A stretch of DNA of 20,177 nt from an uncultured Bacteroidota bacterium (GTDB lineage Bacteria > Bacteroidota > Bacteroidia > Bacteroidales > SZUA-534). Positions within the stretch are counted from its first letter, which is position 1; every line of letters starts with the position of its first letter. The translations under genes were made by a program, and so were the position numbers. The DNA lies in contig CALBPW010000284.1 of the NCBI GenBank assembly GCA_937899145.1, forward strand, positions 1 through 20,177, in the 5' to 3' direction. The notes beneath the pieces are model-generated. The model was not told the DNA's origin, ran no database searches, and saw nothing but the letters and a program-made list of their open reading frames with translations. This document shows positions 10,669 to 18,129 of this stretch, in pieces.

Positions 10669-13119
10669 ATGAGAAAAACACTTATTACAGCAACCATAGC
10701 ACTACTATTTTTATCGACTTATGCAAATCCGATAAAAATAGCCACTGCACAGCAAATTGCTGAAAATGTGTTAGGTAGAGGCACTTTAAAATCGACATCG
10801 CCATTATGCCTAAAACATATTGCTGTAAACAATTGTGACACACTACTTTACATCTTCACCAACCCCGATGGAGGATTCGCGATTATTGCTGCCGATGATG
10901 CCGTTATGCCCATTTTGGGATATTCAAAAACGTCAAGCACTGGCGATATTACTGAAAATGTGGCATTTAATAATCAACTAAACCGGTATAAAGAAATAAT
11001 CACGCTAAAGAAAAAAACTGCCCAACGTGGCAAAAATGCCATTCGCGCATGGCAATTATTAGAAGCCGATTCAAGCGCAACCAATTCAGTATCAACCGAT
11101 TCGTTAGACGCTAACTCTTTAACAGAAACCGCAGAGCCACTAATCACCTCAATATGGGGACAAACAGGCAGTTACAACGACTCGTGCCCCTCGTATGTTG
11201 GCTGCGTAGCAGTAGCAATGGGGCAAATAATGCGCTACCACAAATGGCCGAAAAACGGCCGCGGTTGGCACAAATACACACCCTACGAAGAGCCGACTTA
11301 TGGTCAGCAATTTGCAAATTTTGGAGCCACAACCTACAATTGGGATTTGATGCCCGACCGTCTGCGTAGCCGAAGCACAACAGCCGAAAAACAAGCGCTG
11401 CAACAAATGCTCTATCATGCCGGTGTATCGGTAAATATGTCGTACACAAAAGATGGTTCAGGCGCATTCGATATTGAGGTTCCGATGGCATTATGTGGCT
11501 ATTTCAAATACAACCATAAAACCATAAAAGTTTGTGAGGCAACCAATTATACAGCTGAAGAATGGATTTCGCTAATAAAAAGCGAGATTGACAACAAACG
11601 ACCTGTTTTATATTCCGGCTCAACCAAAGATTCATCGGGACACGCTTGGGTTGTTGATGGCTACGACAAAAATGATTATTTGCATGTCAATTGGGGCTGG
11701 GACGGCGATTACAATGGGTATTTTGCTCCCAGTAATATGGTGCTCGAAGGTGCGCTTTTCAATTCTGGAATATCGGCAATTACAGGTATAGAGCCAGCCG
11801 ACGATGTCCCGTTAATGTGGACGCAACAAGCATCTGGCTTTGAAACAGCATGGCGCGGCATTGGCAACATATCAGCCGCCGACAATTTGACTGCATGGGC
11901 ATCGGCTTACGATGGCATCTACAGTTATGGGCAATGCATGGACTATTGCCGCACAACCGATGGCGGAGAATCGTGGGCGACGGGTACAATAAAAATCTCA
12001 GGCTACAAAAATTACTCAATATCAATGATTTGCGCAATTAGTGCATACGAGGCTTGGGCTGCTGTTCATTTATGCACCAACACGCGCTCGCTAAGTAGCG
12101 GAAAAATTGTACACACAAGCAATGGCGGAGCTTCGTGGGAGGTTCAATCATCAGCATCGTTCAGCGGCAGCAAAGCGTTTCCAAACATCATTCATTTTTG
12201 GGACGCAAACAATGGTGTCTGCATTGGCGACCCCAATGGCGGCTACTTCGAAATTTATACCACAACCGATGGCGGCGACAATTGGATCCGCGTATCGAAA
12301 TCGAATATACCATCCAATTTGTCGGGAGAACAAGGCGAAGTGGCTTACTATGCGGTTTATGGCGATGTCATTTATTTCAGCACAAACAAAGGAAGGTTGT
12401 TTAAATCGACAAATCGCGGAGCATCATGGACGGCAACACAAACTCCGCTAACCAACTTATTTATAATGGCTTTCAAAAGCGAGGACTTTGGCGTTATAAA
12501 AGGATACGACAACGACAATTTTGCAGCCTGCCGCACCACCGATGGCGGCAACTCATGGCAATCGCTCGGCTCACAAAGTAACTTCTACCCGTCAGCCATA
12601 GCCTACATTCCGGGCACCGACACATTAGTTTCAGCTGGCCAGTATAGCAGTTCCGAAACCGAATATATAGGACTATCGTACAGCACCAACGACGGCGAAA
12701 CTTTTACTGATTTCGCTGATTTTTACAAAGATATAGCACAATATACAGCATTGGCATTTTCGCCCGATGGCAAAAACGGTTGGGCAGGCTCGTACAATTA
12801 CAACCAATACTACTGCGGAATGTATCATCGCGGTGAAACTCAAGTGATTAGAGGATACACTGACATTGAAAAAGATAAAATTGAAACAAAAAATTCAATC
12901 AACATTTTTCCAAACCCGGCATCAAATTCAATTGTAATTCAAGGAGTTAAGAATTGCCAAGTTACAATATATAATTCATTTGGAATGAAATTGATGGAAT
13001 TTGCTGATTATAACGAAAATAACAACATCAACATATCAAAGTTACAATCGGGGTTATACATTGTCGAAATTAAAACAAAGGAAGGCTGCAAGACCTCACA
13101 ACTTATTATAAACAAATAA
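10669..13119 (+). CDS. Secreted C10-family (streptopain-like) cysteine protease with YCF48/BNR-type propeller and T9SS sorting domain
   Basis: 816 aa in four parts. A signal peptide (MRKTLITATIALLFLSTYA) is followed by a Spi/C10-type prodomain to about 130, containing the typical GGFAIIAADDAVMPILGYS. The peptidase lies at about 140-375: SIWGQTGSYNDSCP, then catalytic Cys179 in VGCVAVAMGQIMRYHKWP and His325 in SGHAWVVDGYD. The stretch from 385 to 740 has six Asp-box-like repeats of the form (T/S)xDGGxSW, with the key residues at 431, 485, 534, 582, 625 and 675, spaced 43-54 residues apart, which indicates a beta-propeller. The C-terminus (~743-816) is a T9SS type A sorting domain, starting INIFPNPASNSIVI and containing LQSGLYIVEI. 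The protein is probably exported by the Sec system, then by the T9SS, and anchored on the surface. The target of the propeller is unknown. Confidence 0.92.
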   Translation: MRKTLITATIALLFLSTYANPIKIATAQQIAENVLGRGTLKSTSPLCLKHIAVNNCDTLLYIFTNPDGGFAIIAADDAVMPILGYSKTSSTGDITENVAFNNQLNRYKEIITLKKKTAQRGKNAIRAWQLLEADSSATNSVSTDSLDANSLTETAEPLITSIWGQTGSYNDSCPSYVGCVAVAMGQIMRYHKWPKNGRGWHKYTPYEEPTYGQQFANFGATTYNWDLMPDRLRSRSTTAEKQALQQMLYHAGVSVNMSYTKDGSGAFDIEVPMALCGYFKYNHKTIKVCEATNYTAEEWISLIKSEIDNKRPVLYSGSTKDSSGHAWVVDGYDKNDYLHVNWGWDGDYNGYFAPSNMVLEGALFNSGISAITGIEPADDVPLMWTQQASGFETAWRGIGNISAADNLTAWASAYDGIYSYGQCMDYCRTTDGGESWATGTIKISGYKNYSISMICAISAYEAWAAVHLCTNTRSLSSGKIVHTSNGGASWEVQSSASFSGSKAFPNIIHFWDANNGVCIGDPNGGYFEIYTTTDGGDNWIRVSKSNIPSNLSGEQGEVAYYAVYGDVIYFSTNKGRLFKSTNRGASWTATQTPLTNLFIMAFKSEDFGVIKGYDNDNFAACRTTDGGNSWQSLGSQSNFYPSAIAYIPGTDTLVSAGQYSSSETEYIGLSYSTNDGETFTDFADFYKDIAQYTALAFSPDGKNGWAGSYNYNQYYCGMYHRGETQVIRGYTDIEKDKIETKNSINIFPNPASNSIVIQGVKNCQVTIYNSFGMKLMEFADYNENNNINISKLQSGLYIVEIKTKEGCKTSQLIINK
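11956..12705 (+). repeat. Six Asp-box (YCF48/BNR-like) repeats within the C10 protease gene
   Basis: Coding repeats of about 130-160 nt, centred on codons for TDGGESW, SNGGASW, TDGGDNW, TNRGASW, TDGGNSW and TNDGETF. Three copies share the near-identical DNA core ACCGATGGCGG (at about 11956, 12265 and 12538). They are propeller blades at the protein level, not a mobile or satellite repeat. Confidence 0.75.
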
Positions 13120-13139
13120 ATTATCCATCAGGAAGCAAA

Positions 13140-14411
13140 ATGAACTTATTAAAACGGTTGTCGGGAAATGTGATTGTGAGAAACACAAGCTATCTGATTA
13201 CAGGAACAGCTGTAGCTCAAGTACTTATCATTGTTTTCCAACTCGTTTTGCGCCGCATTTTCTCGCCTGCCGATTTTGGCGCATTTGCCGTTTACATGAG
13301 CATTGTGGGCATTTTAGCAGTCATCTCATCAATGCGATATGAGCAAACCATAATCTTGCCTACCGACGAAACCAGAGCCTATAATCTACTTTACCTTTCA
13401 TTCGTTATTGGAATGATTGTCAGCCTGTTATCGCTCGCATTGCTAACATTTTTCAAGCAACCATTTATGCAATTGGTTAATTTCCCCGATGAATATGAAA
13501 ATTGGTTGCGTTTTGTGCCATTATCATTATTACTTCTTTCAGTATATCAGGCACTTAACTACTATTTAATACGACTTAAACAATTCAAACTATCGGCTTC
13601 AAATAAAGTAGAACGGCGCATAGCAGAAGGTGTAACACAAACATTATCCGGCATTTGCGGCGCACAAACAGGACTTGTTTGGGGCGATATTGTTGGGCAA
13701 GGCGTAAACGCAATGGCGGCAGGCTACAAAGTGCATAAGTTTGTTGGCAAATTAAAAATATCGTGGCAAACAATGCGCAGCGTGGCATACGAGTACCGCA
13801 GTTTCCCTCTAAAAAATAGTTTCGCCGCCTTTCTTAACGCGCTCAGCTTGCTATTGCCAACCATCTTCATCAATCGCCTCTTCGACGAGCAAACAACAGG
13901 TCTTTTCGACCTTGCGCGCATGCTAATGATAATGCCGCTATCGCTTGTTACAACCTCGATGGGACAAGTGCTTGTGCAACGCTTTAGCGAATTACGCAAC
14001 AAGCGCGAATCGATAAAACCTGATTTTCTGAAAACAGCCACACTGCTTGCCACATTAGCCGTTGCTTTTGCCCTGATTGCTTATCTATTAGCACCATCGC
14101 TTTTTGCAATAGTTTTTGGTGAAACTTGGCGCGAATCAGGCAGTTACGTACGCATAATGGTTTGGGCGTTCTCTTTCAAATTTGTAATTTCACCATTCAA
14201 TATGGTATTTACAGCATTTGAAAAAATAGGACGATTATCGGTTTGGCAGATAATCTATTTCCTTATGATTCTGAGCCTTGCACTTGTACCAGCCAGCAAC
14301 ATTTATAGTTTTTTGCGATATTACCTTGTAATCGAACTTGTTAGCTACTCAATTGTTGGTATTATGACATTGGTAACAATTCGCGAATACGAAAAAAGTA
14401 TATCAGATTGA
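13140..14411 (+). CDS. Wzx-like polysaccharide flippase (MOP superfamily)
   Basis: 423 aa with about 12 predicted membrane spans. The N-terminus LLKRLSGNVIVRNTSYLITGTAVAQVLIIVFQLVLRR breaks into an amphipathic start and a first helix typical of oligosaccharide flippases. The segment IFSPADFGAFAVYMSIVGILA matches the conserved loop after helix 1, and residues around 50-60 (SSMRYEQTIILP) match LPS-biosynthesis MOP proteins. Such proteins move undecaprenyl-linked oligosaccharide units across the inner membrane. The gene follows the C10 protease by 20 nt, with AGGAAG four bases before its ATG, an unusual near-Shine-Dalgarno for this group. It leads directly into a GT4, a GT2 and a ligase-type gene, as expected for an O-antigen or capsule cluster. 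The glycan is not known. Confidence 0.88.
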   Translation: MNLLKRLSGNVIVRNTSYLITGTAVAQVLIIVFQLVLRRIFSPADFGAFAVYMSIVGILAVISSMRYEQTIILPTDETRAYNLLYLSFVIGMIVSLLSLALLTFFKQPFMQLVNFPDEYENWLRFVPLSLLLLSVYQALNYYLIRLKQFKLSASNKVERRIAEGVTQTLSGICGAQTGLVWGDIVGQGVNAMAAGYKVHKFVGKLKISWQTMRSVAYEYRSFPLKNSFAAFLNALSLLLPTIFINRLFDEQTTGLFDLARMLMIMPLSLVTTSMGQVLVQRFSELRNKRESIKPDFLKTATLLATLAVAFALIAYLLAPSLFAIVFGETWRESGSYVRIMVWAFSFKFVISPFNMVFTAFEKIGRLSVWQIIYFLMILSLALVPASNIYSFLRYYLVIELVSYSIVGIMTLVTIREYEKSISD

Positions 14412-14413
14412 TT

Positions 14414-15550
14414 ATGAATATGTTATATCTAACAGAAGATTATATAGGTTCGCGCGTCCACCACAATTTGTGCGAAGCGCTTGCCAATACCGATAATAAA
14501 CTGAAAATCACACTTTTAAACATCGAGCGTCCAAACTATCCACTGCGCGATTTGCGACCGACATACAACAATATCAATTACGAACTTAAACAAGCACAAT
14601 TTAAAGGTAACTTATTGATATACCGAACGTTTTTCCCATACAAAATAGCACAAAAACTGAAACTGCTGCACCAGAATATTGATGTTAAAAACACTGATTT
14701 GATAGTGGCAAGCACACTATTTTCAGATGGCGCGGCGGCACTCAAACTATGGAAAAAATTTAAAATCCCATACGTTGTTGTCGTCCGCGGCACCGATGCC
14801 AACCTCTATCTACAACACATGCCACATCTATATTCACTTGGACGTCAGATAATTGCGAACGCAAAACGCGTGATTTTTGTTTCGCCATCGCACATGCGAC
14901 AAACCTTGCAATCGCACGTTTTTTGCTCCATTGCAAATATTCTGAAACAGAAATCGCTGCTAATCACAAACGGAATCGACCAAATTTGGATTGATAATCA
15001 GTACTTTGATACTAAAAGCAGAATACCAAATTCTGTACTTTATGTTGGCATTTTCGACCGCAACAAAAATGTTGGAAGACTGATTGAGGCTTGCAAAAAA
15101 TTAAAATCAACAATGCCCGACTTAACATTAGATTTAGTTGGCGGAGGTGGGGATTGTGAGCAAGAAATTCTCAGCCAAATATCTGATAATCAAAGTTGGA
15201 TAAAATTCCATGGTGCAATTTACGACAAACAAAAACTAATCGGAATTTTCCGTCAAAATGCAGTTTTTGCAATGGTATCACACTCTGAAACATTCGGTTT
15301 AGTTTACTTAGAGGCACTTACACAAGGTTTGCCTATCATTTATACTGAAAATCAAGGATTTGACAAAGTTAATAATAATTTACAGGTTGGATATGCCGCA
15401 AATTCCAACAATGTTTCCGATATTGCCGCCAAATTAGAAATGGCTTTAAAAAATCGGGAAAACTTGCTTTTGGATATACAAAAAATTGATTTTTCAGCAT
15501 TTAGCTGGCAAAAGAAAGCAAGCGATTGGCTCAATGCAATTAAAATATGA
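14414..15550 (+). CDS. Glycosyltransferase family 4
   Basis: 378 aa from the ATG at 14414, two bases after the flippase stop. A TTG at 14408 and an ATG at 14420 are alternative starts. It has the GT-B shape: an N-terminal acceptor half, then the donor half from about 215, with SVLYVGIFDRNKNVGRLIEA, LDLVGGGGDCEQEI and the retaining-GT4 signature VSHSETFGLVYLEALTQGLP, which contains the conserved glutamates (an ExxxxxxxE-like motif) that bind the nucleotide sugar. It should add one sugar from an NDP- or GDP-donor to the lipid-linked glycan at the cytoplasmic face. Its stop overlaps the next start by 4 nt (ATGA), so translation is probably coupled to the GT2 gene. Donor and linkage cannot be read from the sequence. 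Confidence 0.9.
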   Translation: MNMLYLTEDYIGSRVHHNLCEALANTDNKLKITLLNIERPNYPLRDLRPTYNNINYELKQAQFKGNLLIYRTFFPYKIAQKLKLLHQNIDVKNTDLIVASTLFSDGAAALKLWKKFKIPYVVVVRGTDANLYLQHMPHLYSLGRQIIANAKRVIFVSPSHMRQTLQSHVFCSIANILKQKSLLITNGIDQIWIDNQYFDTKSRIPNSVLYVGIFDRNKNVGRLIEACKKLKSTMPDLTLDLVGGGGDCEQEILSQISDNQSWIKFHGAIYDKQKLIGIFRQNAVFAMVSHSETFGLVYLEALTQGLPIIYTENQGFDKVNNNLQVGYAANSNNVSDIAAKLEMALKNRENLLLDIQKIDFSAFSWQKKASDWLNAIKI

Positions 15551-16539
15551 AAACTGTTTCAGTTATAATACCATGCCGCAACGAGTCGGCTAATGCTGCC
15601 GACTGCATTGAGTCTATTCTCAAGCAAGATTACCCACACAGCCAAATGGAAGTGCTGATTGTTGACGGCATGAGCACCGATGGCACACGAGAAATCCTAA
15701 ACAACTATTCAGCAAAATACGATTTTATCAAAATTATTGACAATCAAAAATTTATAGTTCCAACTGCGCTAAATATTGGTATTCAGAAATCGATAGGCGA
15801 AATTATCATTCGGCTTGATATGCACACCATTTACGCACCAAATTATATTTCAACATTAGTAAGTAACTTACTGAAACTCAATGCTGACAATGTTGGCTGT
15901 GTTTGCAAAACCGATGTTAAAGAATTGACACCCAAATCGTTAGCCATAAAAAACGTTTTGAGCAGTCGGTTTGGAGTGGGAAATTCGTCGTTTAGAGTTG
16001 GAATTGACGAAGTACAAAAGACTGATACCGTGCCATTTGGCTGCTATCCACGGCAAATTTTTGAGCGTTTTGGACTGTTCAACGAGAGGCTTGTTCGCAA
16101 TCAAGATATTGAATTTAACAGCCGCATAACCAACAGCGGTGGCGGCATCTACTTATTGCCCGACGAACTTTGCACTTACTACGCCAGAGCAACTTTTAGC
16201 GCATTAGCCAAAAACAGCTATTCAAATGGTTTATGGAATGTATTGACTGTTAAAATAACTAACTCACTATCAACATTTTCACTCCGGCATTTTGTACCAA
16301 TGCTTTTTGTACTCTCAATAATTTTGCCACTAATTGTTGCTACACTTTTTTGCCCGTTAGCGCTTATTTCAGTTTGTTCAGCATTTGCCTATCTAATCTT
16401 TATTACAATAGCAAGTTTACAACTTAAAAGCAACCATAAATCGTTAAAAATAAAACACTTACTTATGTCATTCATTGTTTTACACATATCGTATGGCGTA
16501 GGTTCATTTATCGGTATTTTCACAATTCCCAAAAGATAA
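15547..16539 (+). CDS. Glycosyltransferase family 2 with C-terminal membrane segments (ExoA-like)
   Basis: 330 aa. The GT-A fold is at residues 1-235: VSVIIPCRNES at the start, MEVLIVDGMSTDGT (donor base and ribose binding), and RLDMHT in the DxD position, in the RxDxH form seen in ExoA-type enzymes. FGCYPRQIFERFGLFNERLVRNQDIEFNSRI carries the late acidic (ED-like) motif. The last ~90 residues form two to three membrane helices, so the enzyme is held at the cytoplasmic face of the inner membrane. It starts inside the stop of the GT4 gene (4-nt ATGA overlap) and is followed by the ligase-type gene after 6 nt. It probably extends the same lipid-linked glycan; the sugar is unknown. Confidence 0.9.
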   Translation: MKTVSVIIPCRNESANAADCIESILKQDYPHSQMEVLIVDGMSTDGTREILNNYSAKYDFIKIIDNQKFIVPTALNIGIQKSIGEIIIRLDMHTIYAPNYISTLVSNLLKLNADNVGCVCKTDVKELTPKSLAIKNVLSSRFGVGNSSFRVGIDEVQKTDTVPFGCYPRQIFERFGLFNERLVRNQDIEFNSRITNSGGGIYLLPDELCTYYARATFSALAKNSYSNGLWNVLTVKITNSLSTFSLRHFVPMLFVLSIILPLIVATLFCPLALISVCSAFAYLIFITIASLQLKSNHKSLKIKHLLMSFIVLHISYGVGSFIGIFTIPKR

Positions 16540-16545
16540 TTTACT

Positions 16546-17835
16546 ATGAATAAGCAATTCAGGCTTTTTGCAATACTTACATTTCTATTAATATTTTCAA
16601 TCACATTCTACCAATGGTGCAGTATGATAGCACTATTGACATGGACAATATGCGGCATAATCGCCTCAAAATCAGCCATAAAAGAATCTGACAAACTGCT
16701 TAGTCTAACCGAAATTGCCATGCTGCTTTTTTTTGCTATAAACGCCATCAGCATTCTATTTTCGTTTGACAAAGCCGAAGGATTGACCAATCTACAATCG
16801 TTTTTGCCATTTGCAATTATTCCGCTAATGGCATCTTTATATCAAAAACAACTGAAAAACAACCACATACCGCTTTTAAGATTTTTTGTTCTTGGGGCAG
16901 TCGCATCATCACTCATCTGCCTTGTAGCAGCACTTGTGCGTTCATTCTACATCATCGACGGTTCATTGGTTTTCAATCCTTACATCGGATTCCGAAACCA
17001 ATTTGTATACACACATCTATCTATCTTCCTATATACCAACACTTTCGCAATGTGCATGGTTTTTACACTTGCCATACTCGTCTGGGAACTGCTTTTCCGT
17101 TCTATACATCGCCGCTGGCCAATTTACTTAGGCGTCGCATTGTGCATATTGATGATTTTCCTACTATCGTCACGCACCAATGTTTACGCGCTTTTTGCCG
17201 TATTATACTTTTCGGTTTTGGTCTTCTATTTGCGATTTAAAAAGCTGATTCACAGCATAATTATGCTAATCGCAGTAACCGGGTTATTTTGGATTTTTCA
17301 AAACTACAACTATCGCGTACTCAATTTATCAAAGCAAGTAACAAGCTATATTACTGAAGAAGACATAGTTATGGACAATGGCTATGTCATTCATCACCCA
17401 CAAAATCTTGAGAATGTGAACATCAGATTTCAGATGTGGGAAACAGGCATTAAACTGCTACGGCAATATTGGATAACAGGCTGCGGTATAGGCGATTACA
17501 AAAATGTATTACGTTCCGAATATCAATTTGACGGCATTGACGAAGCGTACCAAAAAGGTTACGACCAGCACAACCAATACATCGAAACCTTTGCTACGAC
17601 AGGCGTCTTTGGAGGATTTTTATTGCTGACAATCTTAATTTTAGCACTCATATCAGCCATCAAATACCGCAACTATTTACTTTGCTGCTGCCTACTACTC
17701 ATAACACTCAATATGATGCTTGAATCGATGTTAAACCGATTTAGCGCAAGTTTGTTCTTTGTAGTTGCAATTCTACTATCAATGCAAACAAAATTTTCAG
17801 ATGGACAGAAAAACAGTATTTACCAAAAAACGTAA
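16546..17835 (+). CDS. O-antigen ligase/polymerase-type membrane protein (Wzy_C/WaaL family)
   Basis: A 429-aa protein with about 11 membrane spans and one large periplasmic loop at about 260-345. The loop holds the family signature: RFQMWETGIKLLRQYWITGCGIGDYKNV, which contains the conserved Arg and the GxGxGxY-like turn, and then DQHNQYIETFATTGVFGG with the conserved His. WaaL-type ligases move finished polysaccharide from undecaprenyl diphosphate to lipid A-core, while Wzy-type proteins polymerise repeat units and PglL-type ones glycosylate proteins. These cannot be separated from sequence alone. As the last gene of the tight cluster, after flippase, GT4 and GT2, it completes a Wzx-dependent surface-glycan set. 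No clear terminator follows; only AT-rich DNA is seen. Confidence 0.85.
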   Translation: MNKQFRLFAILTFLLIFSITFYQWCSMIALLTWTICGIIASKSAIKESDKLLSLTEIAMLLFFAINAISILFSFDKAEGLTNLQSFLPFAIIPLMASLYQKQLKNNHIPLLRFFVLGAVASSLICLVAALVRSFYIIDGSLVFNPYIGFRNQFVYTHLSIFLYTNTFAMCMVFTLAILVWELLFRSIHRRWPIYLGVALCILMIFLLSSRTNVYALFAVLYFSVLVFYLRFKKLIHSIIMLIAVTGLFWIFQNYNYRVLNLSKQVTSYITEEDIVMDNGYVIHHPQNLENVNIRFQMWETGIKLLRQYWITGCGIGDYKNVLRSEYQFDGIDEAYQKGYDQHNQYIETFATTGVFGGFLLLTILILALISAIKYRNYLLCCCLLLITLNMMLESMLNRFSASLFFVVAILLSMQTKFSDGQKNSIYQKT

Positions 17836-17940
17836 CCGATTATAAATCAAAGATTTTCCCGATTTTAAATTACAGACATAAGTAAATTTCGTAAAATCAA
17901 CTATTTGCTTTAATGCAATCTTCCAAAATCAAAAACTAAA

Positions 17941-17948
17941 TATATTTG
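17941..17948 (+). promoter_or_regulatory. Putative -7 element (TATATTTG) for the lysC-lysA transcript
   Basis: TATATTTG matches TAnnTTTG exactly. A TTTG at 17904-17907 is too far upstream (33 nt) to be its -33 partner. It is the best promoter candidate in the 17836-18129 gap, and no alternative was found closer to the lysC start. Confidence 0.35.
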
Positions 17949-17963
17949 TGGCAATGTTTGCCA
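17949..17963. promoter_or_regulatory. Dyad TGGCAA-TGT-TTGCCA next to the lysC promoter candidate
   Basis: A perfect 6-bp inverted repeat around TGT, directly abutting the -7 element at 17941-17948 and covering the expected transcription start. The position would suit a repressor operator; no regulator gene in the window suggests which one. Confidence 0.3.
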
Positions 17964-18031
17964 AAGTTAAACTGGAAAATATTTTTAGATATAAAATATT
18001 AAATATCAATATTTTATATCAATACCAGTAA
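17954..18031 (+). CDS. Possible 25-codon leader peptide upstream of lysC (unproven)
   Basis: An ATG directly downstream of the -7 candidate opens a 25-codon frame ending in TAA. Codons 9-21 contain four isoleucines (ATT, ATA, ATC, ATT), three asparagines and two leucines. It has no threonine, one lysine in that stretch and three lysines overall. The frame spans the 13-bp inverted repeat at 17988-18020 and ends 38 nt before a terminator-like hairpin, the order expected for transcriptional attenuation. Such A+T-rich DNA yields Ile/Asn/Lys-rich short frames by chance, and the ATG lies almost at the expected transcript start. This entry is therefore a hypothesis. Confidence 0.2.
   Translation: MFAKVKLENIFRYKILNINILYQYQ
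17988..18020. repeat. Perfect 13-bp AT-rich inverted repeat in the lysC leader
   Basis: GATATAAAATATT (17988-18000) and AATATTTTATATC (18008-18020) are exact reverse complements around a 7-nt loop. It could be a leader RNA stem or a protein-binding palindrome. It has no T-run after it, so it is not a terminator. Confidence 0.6.
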
Positions 18032-18068
18032 AGCATTAGCAAACAAAAAAGAGAAACTAAAAACAACC

Positions 18069-18104
18069 GAAGGTCGAGATGAACATTCGGCCTTTTCCAT
18101 TTTT
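18069..18104 (+). terminator. Terminator-like hairpin just upstream of lysC (possible attenuator)
   Basis: AAGGTCGA (18070-18077) pairs with TCGGCCTT (18087-18094) with one T.G wobble around a 9-nt loop. TTCC and then five Ts (18100-18104) follow. An alternative, mutually exclusive pairing is CCGAA (18067-18071) with TTCGG (18086-18090). It lies between the promoter candidate and the conserved lysC start. The interrupted T-run makes it weaker than the other two terminators in the window. Confidence 0.4.
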
Positions 18105-18129
18105 AAGAAACTTTAAAATATTTAGTATC

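Noticed and set aside
12107..12451. A 114-codon forward frame inside the propeller region of the protease
   Set aside because: It is an out-of-frame reading of the Asp-box repeats, rich in Trp/Arg/Met, with no family resemblance.
11956..12705. Repeated DNA in the protease gene as a tandem repeat or CRISPR-like array
   Set aside because: Spacing varies, the reading frame is kept and only the Asp-box codons are similar, so these are protein blades.
17842..17870. A small stem (AAATC aaa GATTT) after the ligase-type gene as a terminator
   Set aside because: Only five A/T-rich base pairs and a 3-nt loop, with the following Ts broken by CCCG; too weak to call.
18079..18129. ATG 18079 as the lysC start
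   Set aside because: The 17 extra residues are unlike aspartate kinases, whose conserved N-terminus begins two or three residues before KFGGTS. The ATG also lies in a hairpin loop. It is not excluded, because the upstream DNA is A-rich as is usual for starts in this group.
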